A stretch of 64,000 bases of DNA, from contig NC_134032.1 of the NCBI RefSeq assembly GCF_964204645.1, forward strand, positions 16,120,775 to 16,184,774, in the 5' to 3' direction. Below are positions 23,355 to 34,800 of this stretch, piece after piece. The notes beneath the pieces are model-generated. The model did not search any database. It saw only the letters and a list, made by a program, of their open reading frames with translations, and was not told the origin of the DNA. Made by a program: the position numbers and the translations under genes. Every line of letters starts with the position of its first letter. The first letter of the stretch is position 1. This stretch comes from Tubulanus polymorphus. Taxonomy: Eukaryota > Nemertea > Palaeonemertea > Tubulaniformes > Tubulanidae.

Positions 23355-26300
23355 TCGTTGGAAATCTCGATATCCACTCCACGTCGGGCATCAAAGTACA
23401 TCCTCTATTCAGCATCAGGACCACTCTGAATCAGTATCAGTAATTACTGGGCTCGAACCCGCGACACCCCTGTACATCATCTATTTAGCATCAGGACCAC
23501 TCTGAATCAGTATCAGTAATTACTGGGCTCGAACCCGCGACACCCCTGTACATCATCTATTCAGCATCAGGACCACTCAGAATCAGTAGCAGTAATTACT
23601 GGGCTCGAACCCGGAACACCCCTGCACATCCTATATTCAGCATCAGGACCACTCTGAATCAGTAACAGTAATTACTGGGCTCGAACCCGGAACACCCCTG
23701 CACATCCTCTATTCAGCATCAGGACCACTCTGAATCAGCATCAGTAATTACTGGGCTCGAACCCGGAACACCCCTGTACATTATCTATTCAGCATCAGGA
23801 CCACTCTGAATCAGTATCAGTAATTACTGGGCTCGAACCCGCGACACCCCTGTACATCCTCTATTCAGCATCAGGACCACTCTGAATCAGTGTCAGTAAT
23901 TACTAAGATATCAACATTTTACCGTACGGTGCTGCCGCTATGCTCATTGTTAGCGGGATTTTCATACACTAACGTAAGTCTACTCTGGCAAGCTAGAGTT
24001 ACGGAGAATAAGTGGACAGCACGTCGATTGCCAGAGTTGACTTTAGTTAGTGTACGAAAATTCCGCTAACGATGAGCATAGCGGCAGCACCGTACGGTCG
24101 TGACACCCCCTGCACATCCTCAATTCAGCATCAGGACCACTCTGAATCAGTATCAGTAATTACTGGGCTCGAACCCGCGACACCCCTGTACATCCTCTAT
24201 TCAGCATCAGGACCACTCTGAATCAGTGTCAGTAATTACTAAGATATCAACATTTTACCGTACGGTGCTGCCGCTATGCTCATTGTTAGCGGGATTTTCA
24301 TACACTAACGTAAGTCTACTCTGGCAAGCTAGAGTTACGGAGAATAAGTGGACAGCACGTCGATTGCCAGAGTTGACTTTAGTTAGTGTACGAAAATTCC
24401 GCTAACGATGAGCATAGCGGCAGCACCGTACGGTCGTGACACCCCCTGCACATCCTCAATTCAGCATCAGGACCACTCTGAATCAGTATCAGTAATTACT
24501 GGGCTCGAACCCGCGACACCCCTGTACATCCTCTATTCAGCATCAGGACCACTCTGAATCAGCATCAGTAATTACTGGGCTCGAACCCGGAACACCCCTG
24601 TACATCCTCTATTTAGCATCAGGACCACTCTGAATCAGTATCAGTAATTACTGGGCTCGAACCCGCGACACCCCTGTACATCCTCTATTCAGCATCAGGA
24701 CCACTCTGAATCAGTGTCAGTAATTACTAAGATATCAACATTTTACCGTACGGTGCTGCCGCTATGCTCTTTGTTAGCGGGATTTTCATACACTAACGTA
24801 AGTCTACTCTGGCAAGCTAGAGTTACGGAGAATAAGTGGACAGCACGTCGATTGCCAGAGTTGACTTTAGTTAGTGTACGAAAATTCCGCTAACGATGAG
24901 CATAGCGGCAGCACCGTACGGTCGTGACACCCCCTGCACATCCTCAATTCAGCATCAGGACCACTCTTAATCAGCATCAGTAATTACTGGGCTCGAACCC
25001 GGAACACCCCTGTACATCCTCTATTCATCATCAGGACCACTCTGAATCAGCATCAGTAATTACTGGGCTCGAACCCGGAACACCCCTGTACATCCTCTAT
25101 TTAGCATCAGGACCACTCTGAATCAGTATCAGTAATTACTGGGCTCGAACCCGCGACACCCCTGTACATCATCTATTCAGCATCAGGACCACTCTGAATC
25201 AGTATCAGTAATTACTGGGCTCGAACCCGCGACACCCCTGTACATCATCTATTCAGCATCAGGACCACTCAGAATCAGTAACAGTAATTACTGGGCTCGA
25301 ACCCGGAACACCCCTGTACATTCTCTATTCAGCATCAGGTCCCCTCTGAATCAGCATCAGTAATTACTGGGCTCGAACCCGGAACACCCCTGTACATCAT
25401 CTATTCAGCATCAGGACCACTCTGAATCAGTATCAGTAATTACTGGGCTCGAACCCGCGACACCCCTGTACATCATCTATTCAGCATCAGGACCACTCAG
25501 AATTAGTAACAGTAATTACTGGGCTCGAACCCGGAACACCCCTGTACATCCTCTATTCAGCATCAGGACCACTCTGAATCAGTAACAGTAATTACTGGGC
25601 TCGAACCCGGAACACCCCTGCACATCCTCTATTCAGCATCAGGACCACTCTGAATCAGTAACAGTAATTACTGGGCTCGAACCCGGAACACCCCTGCACA
25701 TCCTCTATTCAGCATCAGGACCACTCTGAATCAGCATCAGTAATTACTGGTCTCGAACCCGGAACACCCCTGTACATCCTCTATTCAGCATCAGGACCAC
25801 TCTGAAACAGCATCAGTAATTACTGGGCTCGAACCCGCAACACCCCTGTACATCATCTATTTAGCATCAGGACCACTCTGAATCAGTATCAGTAATTACT
25901 GGGCTCGAACCCGCGACACCCCCTGTACATCATCTATTTAGCATCAGGACCACTCTGAATCAGTATCAGTAATTACTGGGCTCGAACCCGCGACACCCCT
26001 GTACATCCTCTATTCAGCATCAGGACCACTCTGAATCAGTGTCAGTAATTACTAAGATATCAACATTTAACCGTACGGTGCTGCCGCTATGCTCATTGTT
26101 AGCGGGATTTTCATACACTAACGTAAGTCTACTCTGGCAAGCTAGGGTTACCGAGTATAAGTGGACAGCACGTCAATTGCCAGAGTTGACTTTAGTTAGT
26201 GTATGAAAATTCCGCTAACGATGAGCATAGCGGCAGCACCGTACGGTCGTGACACCCCCTGTACATCCTCTTATCAGCGTCAGGACCACTCTGAATCAGT

Positions 26301-26556
26301 ATCAGTAATTACTGGATTCGAACCCGGGACACCCCTGTACATCCTCTATTCAGCATCAGGACCACTCTGTATCAGTATCAGTAATTACTTCGTTTGAACC
26401 CGGGACACCCCTGTACATCCTCTATTCAGCATCAAGACCACTCTGATTCGGTGCCAGTAATTACATCCTCTATTCAGCATCAGTACCACTTCGAATCAGT
26501 GTCAGTAATTACTGGGGTCGAACCCGGGATATCGGCTAAGTTTAATATAATGCTTT

Positions 26557-26791
26557 GATCGCCATCTATTGGATTTTGGATGGACTCACTAGATTGCTCT
26601 TATTTGTCTCACTGACTCTTCTTTAATTCGTTAAAATCACACTCCCCATCTGGCGGATTTCTAGGCTACTACAGTCTAATGATAGTTATTTCCACCAGAT
26701 GGCGAGTGTGATTTTAACAGATTAAAGAAGAGTCAGTGAGACAAGTAAGAGCTATCGAGACAGTTCAGCCAAATTCCAATAGATGGCGATC
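26557..26791. repeat. 235-bp palindromic element, copy 3
   Basis: Nearly identical to the copy at 23120, 3437 bp further along, with the same flanks (ATATCGGCTAAGTTTAATATA on the left; CTCGTTGGAAATCTCGATA on the right). Marks the third higher-order unit. Confidence 0.85.
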
Positions 26792-27735
26792 TCGTTGGAA
26801 ATCTCGATATCCACTCCACGTCGGGCATCAAAGTACATCCTCTATTCAGCATCAGGACCACACTGAATCAGTATCAGTAATTACTGGGCTCGAACCCGCG
26901 ACACCCCTGTACATCCTCTCTTAAGCATCAGGACCACTCTGAATCAGTAACAGTAATTACTGGGCTCGAACCCGGAACACCCTTGTACATCCTCTATTCA
27001 GCATCAGGACCACTCTGAATCAGTATCAGTAATTACTGGGCTCGAACCCGGAACACCCCTGCACATCTTCTATTCAGCATCAGGACCACTCTGAATCAGC
27101 ATCAGTAATTACTGGGCTCGAACCCGGAACACCCCTGTACATCATCTATTCAGTATCAGGACCACTCAGAATCAGTAACAGTAATTACTGGGCTCGAACC
27201 CGGAACACCCCTGTACATCCTCTATTCAGCATCAGGACCACTCTGAAACAGCATCAGTAATTACTGGGCTCGAACCCGCGACACCCCCTGTACGTCATCT
27301 ATTTAGCATCAGGACCACTCTGAATCAGTATCAGTAATTACTGGGCTCGAACCCGCGACACCCCTGTACATCCTTTATTCAGCATCAGGACCACTCTGAA
27401 TCAGTGTCAGTAATTACTAAGATATCAACATTTTACCGTACGGTGCTGCCGCTATGCTCATTGTTAGCGGGATTTTCATACACTAACGTAAGTCTACTCT
27501 GGCAAGCTAGGGTTACCGAGTATAAGTGGACAGCACGTCGATTGCCAGAGTTGACTTTAGTTAGTGTACGAAAATTCCGCTAACGATGAGCATAGCGGCA
27601 GCACCGTACGGTCTTGACACACCCTGTACATCCGCTAACCAGCATCATAACCACTCAGAAACAGTACCAATGGACTGGGTTCGAACCCGGTATATCCTCT
27701 ATTCAGCATCAGGACCACTTATTAGTGTCAGTTTT

Positions 27736-30437
27736 ATTGTTTATGGCTGGTGACTGGTATTGGATCTAAAACAGGGGACGGCTTTAAGAGTTAAGACCAA
27801 CTTAATAGTTTTACAGTCAATCTAATAACTGACTTTGAAAAGGTCCAAGCTAAGAGGGGAGGCAGGATCCAGGCTGAGAGGGGAGGCAGGATCCAGGATG
27901 AGAGGGGGTCGATGGATCCAGGCTGCAGATTGCTCCTGCATTGAAGTGTATACTTGGTACTTATCAGTCTTGAATAGACGGAGCTACGACAACCAACAGG
28001 CGGAAAATATAAAAGCATAGATTTTATTGAACAAGATGCAATCAGCAAACCAGTATTCGACTAAAAACTGGTTTAAAGAAAACTAACAAAAAATAAAAAA
28101 CCCGCAATTTGGTTGGCATATATTATTCAATTTACTGTTCGATCAACACAACAAAATACAACACAAAAAATCAACAAAATACAACACAAAAAATCAACAA
28201 AATACAACACAAAAAATCAACAAAATACAAAGATATTTCGATCAACACAAGCTCAACACAACAAAATCAACAAAATACAACACAAAAAATCAACAAAATA
28301 CAAAGATATTTTTTTCGATACTAACTTAGTATACTTAAGCGTTACACCACACAAAACAGTTTTGATACTAGACTCCACCCAACATCCGACCCTCTTAATA
28401 ACAACTACAGACTTAACAAATTCTACTACATAAAACTTTAATAAATTTTCAACTTTAACTTACATCATTTAAAACAGTATTTGATACTAGACTCCGCCCA
28501 AACATCCGACCCTCTTACAACTTATAAAACGTTATATTAAACAAAGATATTTTCAACTAACTTTAATTACTTTGATTATTACAAATTGTTTTGATACTAT
28601 GATATATTATTCTATATTATGATTCACATTAAATACTACTTAAAAAATAGTGTAGCTACAACAATGTCTTTGATTCAGGAAATACCACAAATCTGATATG
28701 AGAAATTTAAGACCAAGAAATGACCTTGTTAATTTTATCATCAATTACTCTCAATTATAAACAAAGTCATCAATCGAGCATTCTATGATATCAATCATTT
28801 ATTTTTGAAGTTGATGGATTTTGTGTTTTTTTGTGTGAGTTTGTGTTTGATTTTATTTGGTTGAGTGTTTTTACTCGTTAATTGAGTCCATAGAATGCTT
28901 ATAACCGATGACGTTTGAAATGATCAAGTCACTGTTTACCGTACGTCCTCCTCAGTCGCCAGAGACTGCTCTTCCAATTCACCAGAAAGCGGTATTTCAT
29001 GAAAAACACTTAACACTTACAATCAATATCAACATAATAATCATTCTCTAACAATATAAGATAATAATGGAGTGATTTTATTAATCCTCTCAGCAATTTC
29101 AATAAATGCGCAAATTAAAAATTACATAGAAAAATATTGTAGCTACAATCGTCAATTTCTGCAAACCCATAAATTACCGAAAATAACAAAATACCTGACT
29201 ATGAAAATAGTATTAGAGGAAACTCGATTATATTGGATAAAGTTATCATCGAGTAAAACTTGATGAAACTTGATTCGCGAAGTACCCAGCATTCTATCCT
29301 ATCAACTGTTTATATATGTGTCATTTTTTTCTATTTTAAGTAGTTGTTTTTATTTAACCCTTTGTATTTTTAGTGGTTTTTGTTTTGTGCGTATTTTTGT
29401 TTTTGAATGTTTTGTTTATGTGTAGTTGAGCTGATAGAATGCTGAAATAACATCGCGGTAAAAGGTTCCTCGACCGACCGGAGGCTCGTACCCTGCAGAC
29501 GACACATCCTCAGTCAATAACAAACTGCTCCTCTATATTTTCCGCAGGATTTTGATTAAATCGGTATTTTATGAGTCGACGAAAAAGACTTTGATACAAA
29601 CATAACTCTATTAAAATTTGCCATGAACGTAAAGCCTAGATACGTCCATGACAAAAACATTGACTCAAAAACCTAAGAGTCTATGGTGTAACACTAAGCC
29701 GGAGACACAAGCGAAGAGTTGAAATATGACTGTTTTCAACTCAGGACTGCCGTGTTCATCCAGCTAAAATCCTCCGAAAGGTTAAGTTCACTCTGGAAAG
29801 CGTAAGGTTCGAAACCTCCGCACTAAAACCAGACATAACCTCGAAGGCAGTAAGGTTAACAATAAAACTTATTTTTTTATCTACATTATTATTATTATTA
29901 CTATTATCATTTTAATATGATTTAAATTCAATTTTTTCATAATTAATACATAATTTTTTTTCATAATTAATACATTTTTTTTTCTTTCTATTCATAATTA
30001 ATACAAGATTTTAGACTTCTATTAACCATCATTCATAAAACGATGAATATTCACATTAAGTGAATGAGAGTGGGGCTATTTTAAAGGAAACTTGATCTTT
30101 CATTCGTTTATTATGCACATCCTATCGTGCTGCCAACACCCGGTTTGTTAGTTAAGAAAAATGAAGTAAAAAGAGGAGAATTGTTGAGGAGAATAAGAAA
30201 GTCAGAGAATGTATTGAATAAACTATCAAAAGATCAAGTAATAAATTAAGTAAAGAGATCGGGCTGTTTTTTTGGAGGCGATGTTTTATGAATGAATGAA
30301 AAAAACCTATTTTTGATTTCACGAGAAAACGATACCAGATGATGTAAATAGGACTCATTCATAACACACAGATTCACACACAGATTCACACACAGATTCA
30401 CACAAGACCAACAAATACACATCAGAATCGCACCTAC
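27736..30437. other. AT-rich region with short repeats, no gene recognised
   Basis: Holds three GGATCCAGGCTGAGAGGGG-type units (27845-27925) and a direct repeat of AACACAAAAAATCAACAAAATAC (28150-28310). Two related minus-strand segments near 28930-29000 and 29470-29560 share GAGCAGT...GACTGAGGA, and may be diverged members of the exon-like units at 30.4-31.7 kb. No protein-coding frame is convincing. Confidence 0.5.
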
Positions 30438-30851
30438 CTTACACCACCTCCATTTACATCATACTGCATCATTTTCGTCGTGAATTTCGGGCCCCTTTAA
30501 AAAATGTGCACTACACTAAAGGATTGTCCGCCGGTCGCTGCTGCTGCTGCTGCTGCTGCTGCTCAGTCGCTGCTCCTTGAATCATTGTTAATAAACTCGC
30601 TGCTCCTTCGGTTGTTGCTCCTCAGATCATTGTTTGTAAACTCGCTGCTCCTTCGGTTGTTGCTCCTCAGATCATTGTTTGTAAACTCGCTGCTCCTTCG
30701 GTTGTTGCTCCTCGGATCATTGTTTGTAAACTCGCTGCTCCTTCGGTTGTTGCTCCTCGAATCATTGTTTGTAAACTCGCTGCTCCTTCGCTTGTAAACT
30801 CCAGCGTCTCTGCTGTAACTCGGTCGTAGTAAACTCTCAACGTAGTGAACT
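30438..30851 (-). ncRNA. Exon-like segment d of a putative minus-strand non-coding transcript
   Basis: On the minus strand an acceptor (AATTTTCCAG) at the upper end and a donor (AAG|GTAGGTGC) at 30437 bound 414 nt. It contains a tandem repeat of about 57 bp or a fraction of it (GAGTTTACAAACAATGATC, GAGGAGCAACAACCGAAGG) and a (CAG) run at 30537-30563. A frame through the repeat is open but has no domain. The shared phrases GAGCAAC and GAGTTTAC also occur in the next segments. Confidence 0.4.
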
Positions 30852-30964
30852 CTGGAAAATTACAATTCATACAAATCAATGAAGTTTTTGTAAAAGTAAC
30901 GTACAACTTGATGGGAAGTTACTGTTTGGTTGAAATCTAAAATGAATTTTGAAATCTAACTCAC

Positions 30965-31109
30965 CACATAATCACAAAAAACTGTTGTCTTGACTTGAAA
31001 ACTCTAAAACTGTTTCTGCTGCTCCTAAACCATATTCTGCCATCTACTGCTCGTCATCTGTTGCTGGTAAACTCATCTTCAACTCTTTGCTCTCATTTTC
31101 TGGATCTAC
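30965..31109 (-). ncRNA. Exon-like segment b, minus strand
   Basis: Acceptor with a T-rich tract (TTGTTTTTGTGGCCAG) and donor GTGAGTTAG. It contains GAGTTGAAGATGAGTTTA and GATGGCAGAATATGGTTTAG, which recur with changes in the segments at 31531-31666 and 31220-31455. Stop codons in all frames. Confidence 0.45.
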
Positions 31110-31219
31110 CTGGCCACAAAAACAATTTATAAGAACGATTCAACGAAAAAAATGTTCCCTAGGACTCGACTTGATGAGATGTGAAAAGGCAATGATTTTA
31201 ATTTTGAAAGCTAACTCAC

Positions 31220-31455
31220 CATACGACAAGTAACTTAATTATTGTCTTCCCTTATCAATTACCGCTGCATAATCGCCTCTGTTGCTACTAAACCAAATTC
31301 TGCAACTCCTGCCCATAATCTGTCTCCGGTAAACTCACTGCTGCTGATGCTGCTCGTATGAGTTGCTCGTAAACTCTTGTTGCTCCTGTCCGATTATTGT
31401 ATGTTAACTTTGTCGCCTCTTGCTGAAGTTCTACTGGTATCATCATCTCTATCAG
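31220..31455 (-). ncRNA. Exon-like segment c, minus strand
   Basis: Acceptor TAGTTCTACAG, donor GTGAGTTAGC. It contains GAGTTTACCGGAGACAGAT and TTGCAGAATTTGGTTTAG, homologous to segments b and a. The conserved piece right before the donors suggests duplication of a whole exon with its splice sites. Confidence 0.42.
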
Positions 31456-31530
31456 CTGTAGAACTATGTAAATATATACAGATATATGAAATCATACAGA
31501 TATCTGAGTACAACAAATATCTAAACTCAC

Positions 31531-31666
31531 CTTATATCACAACAAACTGTCGTCTTGCCTTGAAAACTTTCTAAACCAAATACTGCCATCTGCTCATCGT
31601 GCTGTCATTGGTCCTAAACTCATCTTCAACTCTGTTCATATTTCTCTGCACACATTTCAGGATCTT
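31531..31666 (-). ncRNA. Exon-like segment a, minus strand
   Basis: Donor GTGAGTTTAG at 31530. The acceptor (CCGCAG) is weak because the preceding tract is poor in pyrimidines. It contains GAGTTGAAGATGAGTTTAGG and GATGGCAGTATTTGGTTTAG, like segment b. Not coding beyond about 32 codons. Confidence 0.4.
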
Positions 31667-31828
31667 CTGCGGTCATCACAGGTACCATTCGGTCACCGAT
31701 TATTCCCCCCCCCCCCCCCATCTTACAGGATAGAGGTCCCTGATTGGTTAACTATTGGGTCAACTGGTCATCAGACATTGTCCGCTAACGGGATAAAAGT
31801 TGATGATTGGTAAACATTGGGTCAATTG

Positions 31829-34800
31829 GTCATCATCTGTTCGAGTATCTTATAAATTAACATGTTAAAGGTTAAAATCCCTCTTTGTCAATAAACCCCC
31901 GATTGATTAGTATTAGTAGCGTTAGTTAATCACTATTTAACACAGTGATCATTAACGTAGATTTCTCTGATACAAGATCAGTTAACGTTGATTTGACACA
32001 TAGAGTCCACAGAGTCTTTAAAAAGACAGATCTGCGAGCCTACATGACATCATTGTTTGAAGAGTTTTCATGCAAAAAAAGATAGAGATTTTCGTCTATT
32101 TCTAGACAATTTTCATTGATTAGCAGGATTTATCGGGTTTGTTAAGAGTTGGGAGCTAATAGCGAGACTGGTAACGCCACCTATTGCTCAGGCACTACGG
32201 TCTCTGCGCTCTGATAGGAATGAACAGCATTTAAAGAGTATGAATACAAATACACTGATGGTGTATATGGAGGAAAAGATTATTCGTTATTTGCATCATA
32301 TTTACAATAAATATCTAGACCTATTACAATAAATCTAACCCTAGTGCTCTTGATTGTCTCCGCGACTTTACCTGTTGCCCCAGGAGAGATGATTAGATGA
32401 GGGATATTTGGGGTTTGTTAAGAGTTGGGAGCTATAGCGAGGCTGGTAGCGCCACCTATTTCTCAGGCACTATCGTCTTTGCAACTTACCAGAAGCTCTG
32501 ATTTACATAATTGAATTTGCACGATTAAGTGATTTCAAGGGAATTTTTTACAGTTGGGAGCAATAGGAAGGCTGGTAGCGCCACCTATTATCGCTCAGGC
32601 ACCATCGTCTCCGCCCACCTACCCGAAACTCTGATCAAGGTTTAATGTATTTTTAGGGGAGTTTTTGAGATCTAAGAGCTATATGGAGGCTGGTAGCGCC
32701 ACCTATTGCTCAAACACCATCTCCGCTCACCTACCTGAAGCTCTGATTATATTTCATACAGTTTAAGTAATTCAGGGGAGTTAAAAATGTGGCTGGTAGT
32801 GCCACCTATTGCTCAGGAATAGTACTCTCTGCCTCTGATAAATTAAACAGTCATGCATGACTATTACAATAAGTGACTAATGTCTCATCGATGTCACCAA
32901 AGACTTTAATATGACAGAAAACTTTTACTGAATTTTTAAACCAATTGACTAAATGTCAGTAAATCATAAGAAAATATGAACTTGTCATAAAATGAGATGC
33001 CGGATTAAATGAGATCATGAAATGACTCGTTTCAGATTGAGATTTCATTAACAAAGATAGAGATTTCAGTAAGAAAATATTTGAAATATTGCAAATAGTA
33101 TTTGCAATTGATATTCTAGTAACAAAGATTCACTGACTACAATCAATATCTCAATATTATATTAAAAAACCGATAGAAGTGACACAGAAATTAGCAACAA
33201 ACATTTAGAAATTCACATCTGAAGTTTCTCTCAAAGTTCATTATCACGGAAAATATCATCAGCTTTGAAATTTATGATATACTACAGTGATTTTCCGCCA
33301 AAATGGAAAACACGATTTAAAGTTTTTCCATCAAAAAGAAAAACGATTTTATTCCGTTCCGTCAAAAGGAAAGATACAATTTAAGTCTTTCCATCAAAAA
33401 TGAAAACATTTTTTCCCGTCAAAAGGAAAAACGCTATCTTAAGTTTCTGTATCTTGAGTTGCACATGAAATTGCCAACAACCAGTATTCAAGCTTGTTTC
33501 TTTTCAAATTTCATCATTGTCTGGTTTTAAGAATTTTCAAATTTAAAAGCAGCACCAAACAAACATTTATAGAAATTGCCAATAAAATTGAGAAATACTT
33601 GTCAGATATAAACAGATGACATCACGACGTCAATATCATCTTGAGAAAAAATAATTCATCTTCATTTTTAAAGATTACTACATGTCATTTGCTATGGCTG
33701 ATTACAATGATTATGCAAATGAGAGTGGAGAAAGTGCCACAAATGAATCGGGACTTTCATCTAATACGAGGACGCTGAAAATAGAAACATGTGTTAAATT
33801 GAATGAGGCAAACCATTATGTATAAGACATGAATGAGTTCGCGGTGGTCCTTTTTGACCGGTTAAACTGACGTTTAGAAATAAAGAATGGAGAAATTTTG
33901 ACTTGTAAATTTGTACTCGGAGAAGTCCCAAAACGACACCTCACCACTCATTATTTCTCACTCTAAACCGGTGTCAGTAATAAAACTATACACAACATAA
34001 AATTAATTATATCGATGAATTTTAAAATATACCTCAAAATTGTAACTATATTTAGAAATAGTGCCACTGAATGTATTTAAGGACTTCAGTCTAATACGAG
34101 TACAAACAAACAAATAAACAAATGAACAGAATATGTTTAATATCTGAACAAAGTAAAATTGAATAAAAGCAAACCATTTATGCAAAACAAAGTTACTACA
34201 TAAATGAGTTCACACAAGTGGTCATTAAATCAGACCTGATTGAAACTGATAAATCATTAGAATTGTACTCGGAGAAGTCCTGCATTTATTTCCAAAACGG
34301 CACTTCAGTTTTCTAATTGATTCCTAATCTTTCTATAGACACCGGTATCATTGATAAACTTATATTAGGCTAAATTTATATTAGGCTAAATTTGAAGTAA
34401 AGTTTCAAAGCGTCAAAGCTTTTACTCGCAATCACTTTTATTTTCAGTAATTTCTATTTTTGATTGTTTGGTGCAAATTTATCAATTGGAATATTTGAAA
34501 TGACACCAGACGTTTTGGATAAAACCTGAATGTTGCGCAAACACCAAGAATAAACTACTGCATTTCTATTAATGCCAATTATCATTAGACATAAATATAA
34601 ATGTACTTTTCTATTGTAAATCAAACTGAATTGATTTACGATATTTCATTTCAAAAACAATCAGTTTATTTACAAGAAGTCTGTTTGATTCTTCAATCAA
34701 CAAACAGTATTCTATTATTAGACATCGAAATAAGAATAACTGAAATAAAGTGAAAAAATTTGATTGATTTTGAATCCCTTTCAAAGTTGAGATTTCATTT

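Larger units (their letters stand above)
18453..27611. repeat. Twelve copies of a 176-bp palindromic element inside the satellite
   Basis: Copies: 18453-18628, 18789-18964, 20304-20479, 20640-20815, 21128-21303, 21464-21639, 21875-22050, 23922-24097, 24258-24433, 24746-24921, 26071-26246, 27436-27611. Each is 176 bp. The arms of about 75 bp run from CCGTACGGTGCTGCCGCTAT to its complement ATAGCGGCAGCACCGTACGG. The inner ends are ACTCTGGCAAGCTAG and TTGCCAGAGTTGAC, with a spacer holding GTGGACAGCACGTC. All are preceded by AAGATATCAACATTTTA or a close variant, which is part of the longer terminal repeat seen at 4905-5115. MITE-like, then amplified together with the monomers. Confidence 0.9.
18166..27735. 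repeat. Satellite block: 76-bp tRNA-like monomers with embedded palindromes
   Basis: The monomer is CAGTAATTACTGGGCTCGAA, CCCGCGACACCCCTGTACAT, CCTCTATTCAGCATCAGGAC, CACTCTGAATCAGTAT. The 76-bp period was checked at 19831 and 19907. On the minus strand each monomer carries a perfect B-box-like GGTTCGAGCCC and, about 40 nt upstream of it, GAGTGGTCCTGATGC, which resembles an A-box; the unit length equals that of a tRNA. Runs of monomers are interrupted by a 176-bp and a 235-bp palindrome. Long segments are repeated nearly unchanged: positions around 19.50, 23.12 and 26.56 kb are equivalent. The short open frames inside (for example identical ones at 18939 and 22025) are repeat artefacts. Confidence 0.93.

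Noticed and set aside
18939-23505. Identical short open frames at 18939/22025 and 19681/23299
   Set aside because: They are pieces of satellite monomer and palindrome duplicated in the higher-order repeat, not genes.
18166-27735. CRISPR array
   Set aside because: Direct repeats have no spacers, the context is a eukaryotic genome with introns, and there are no cas genes.
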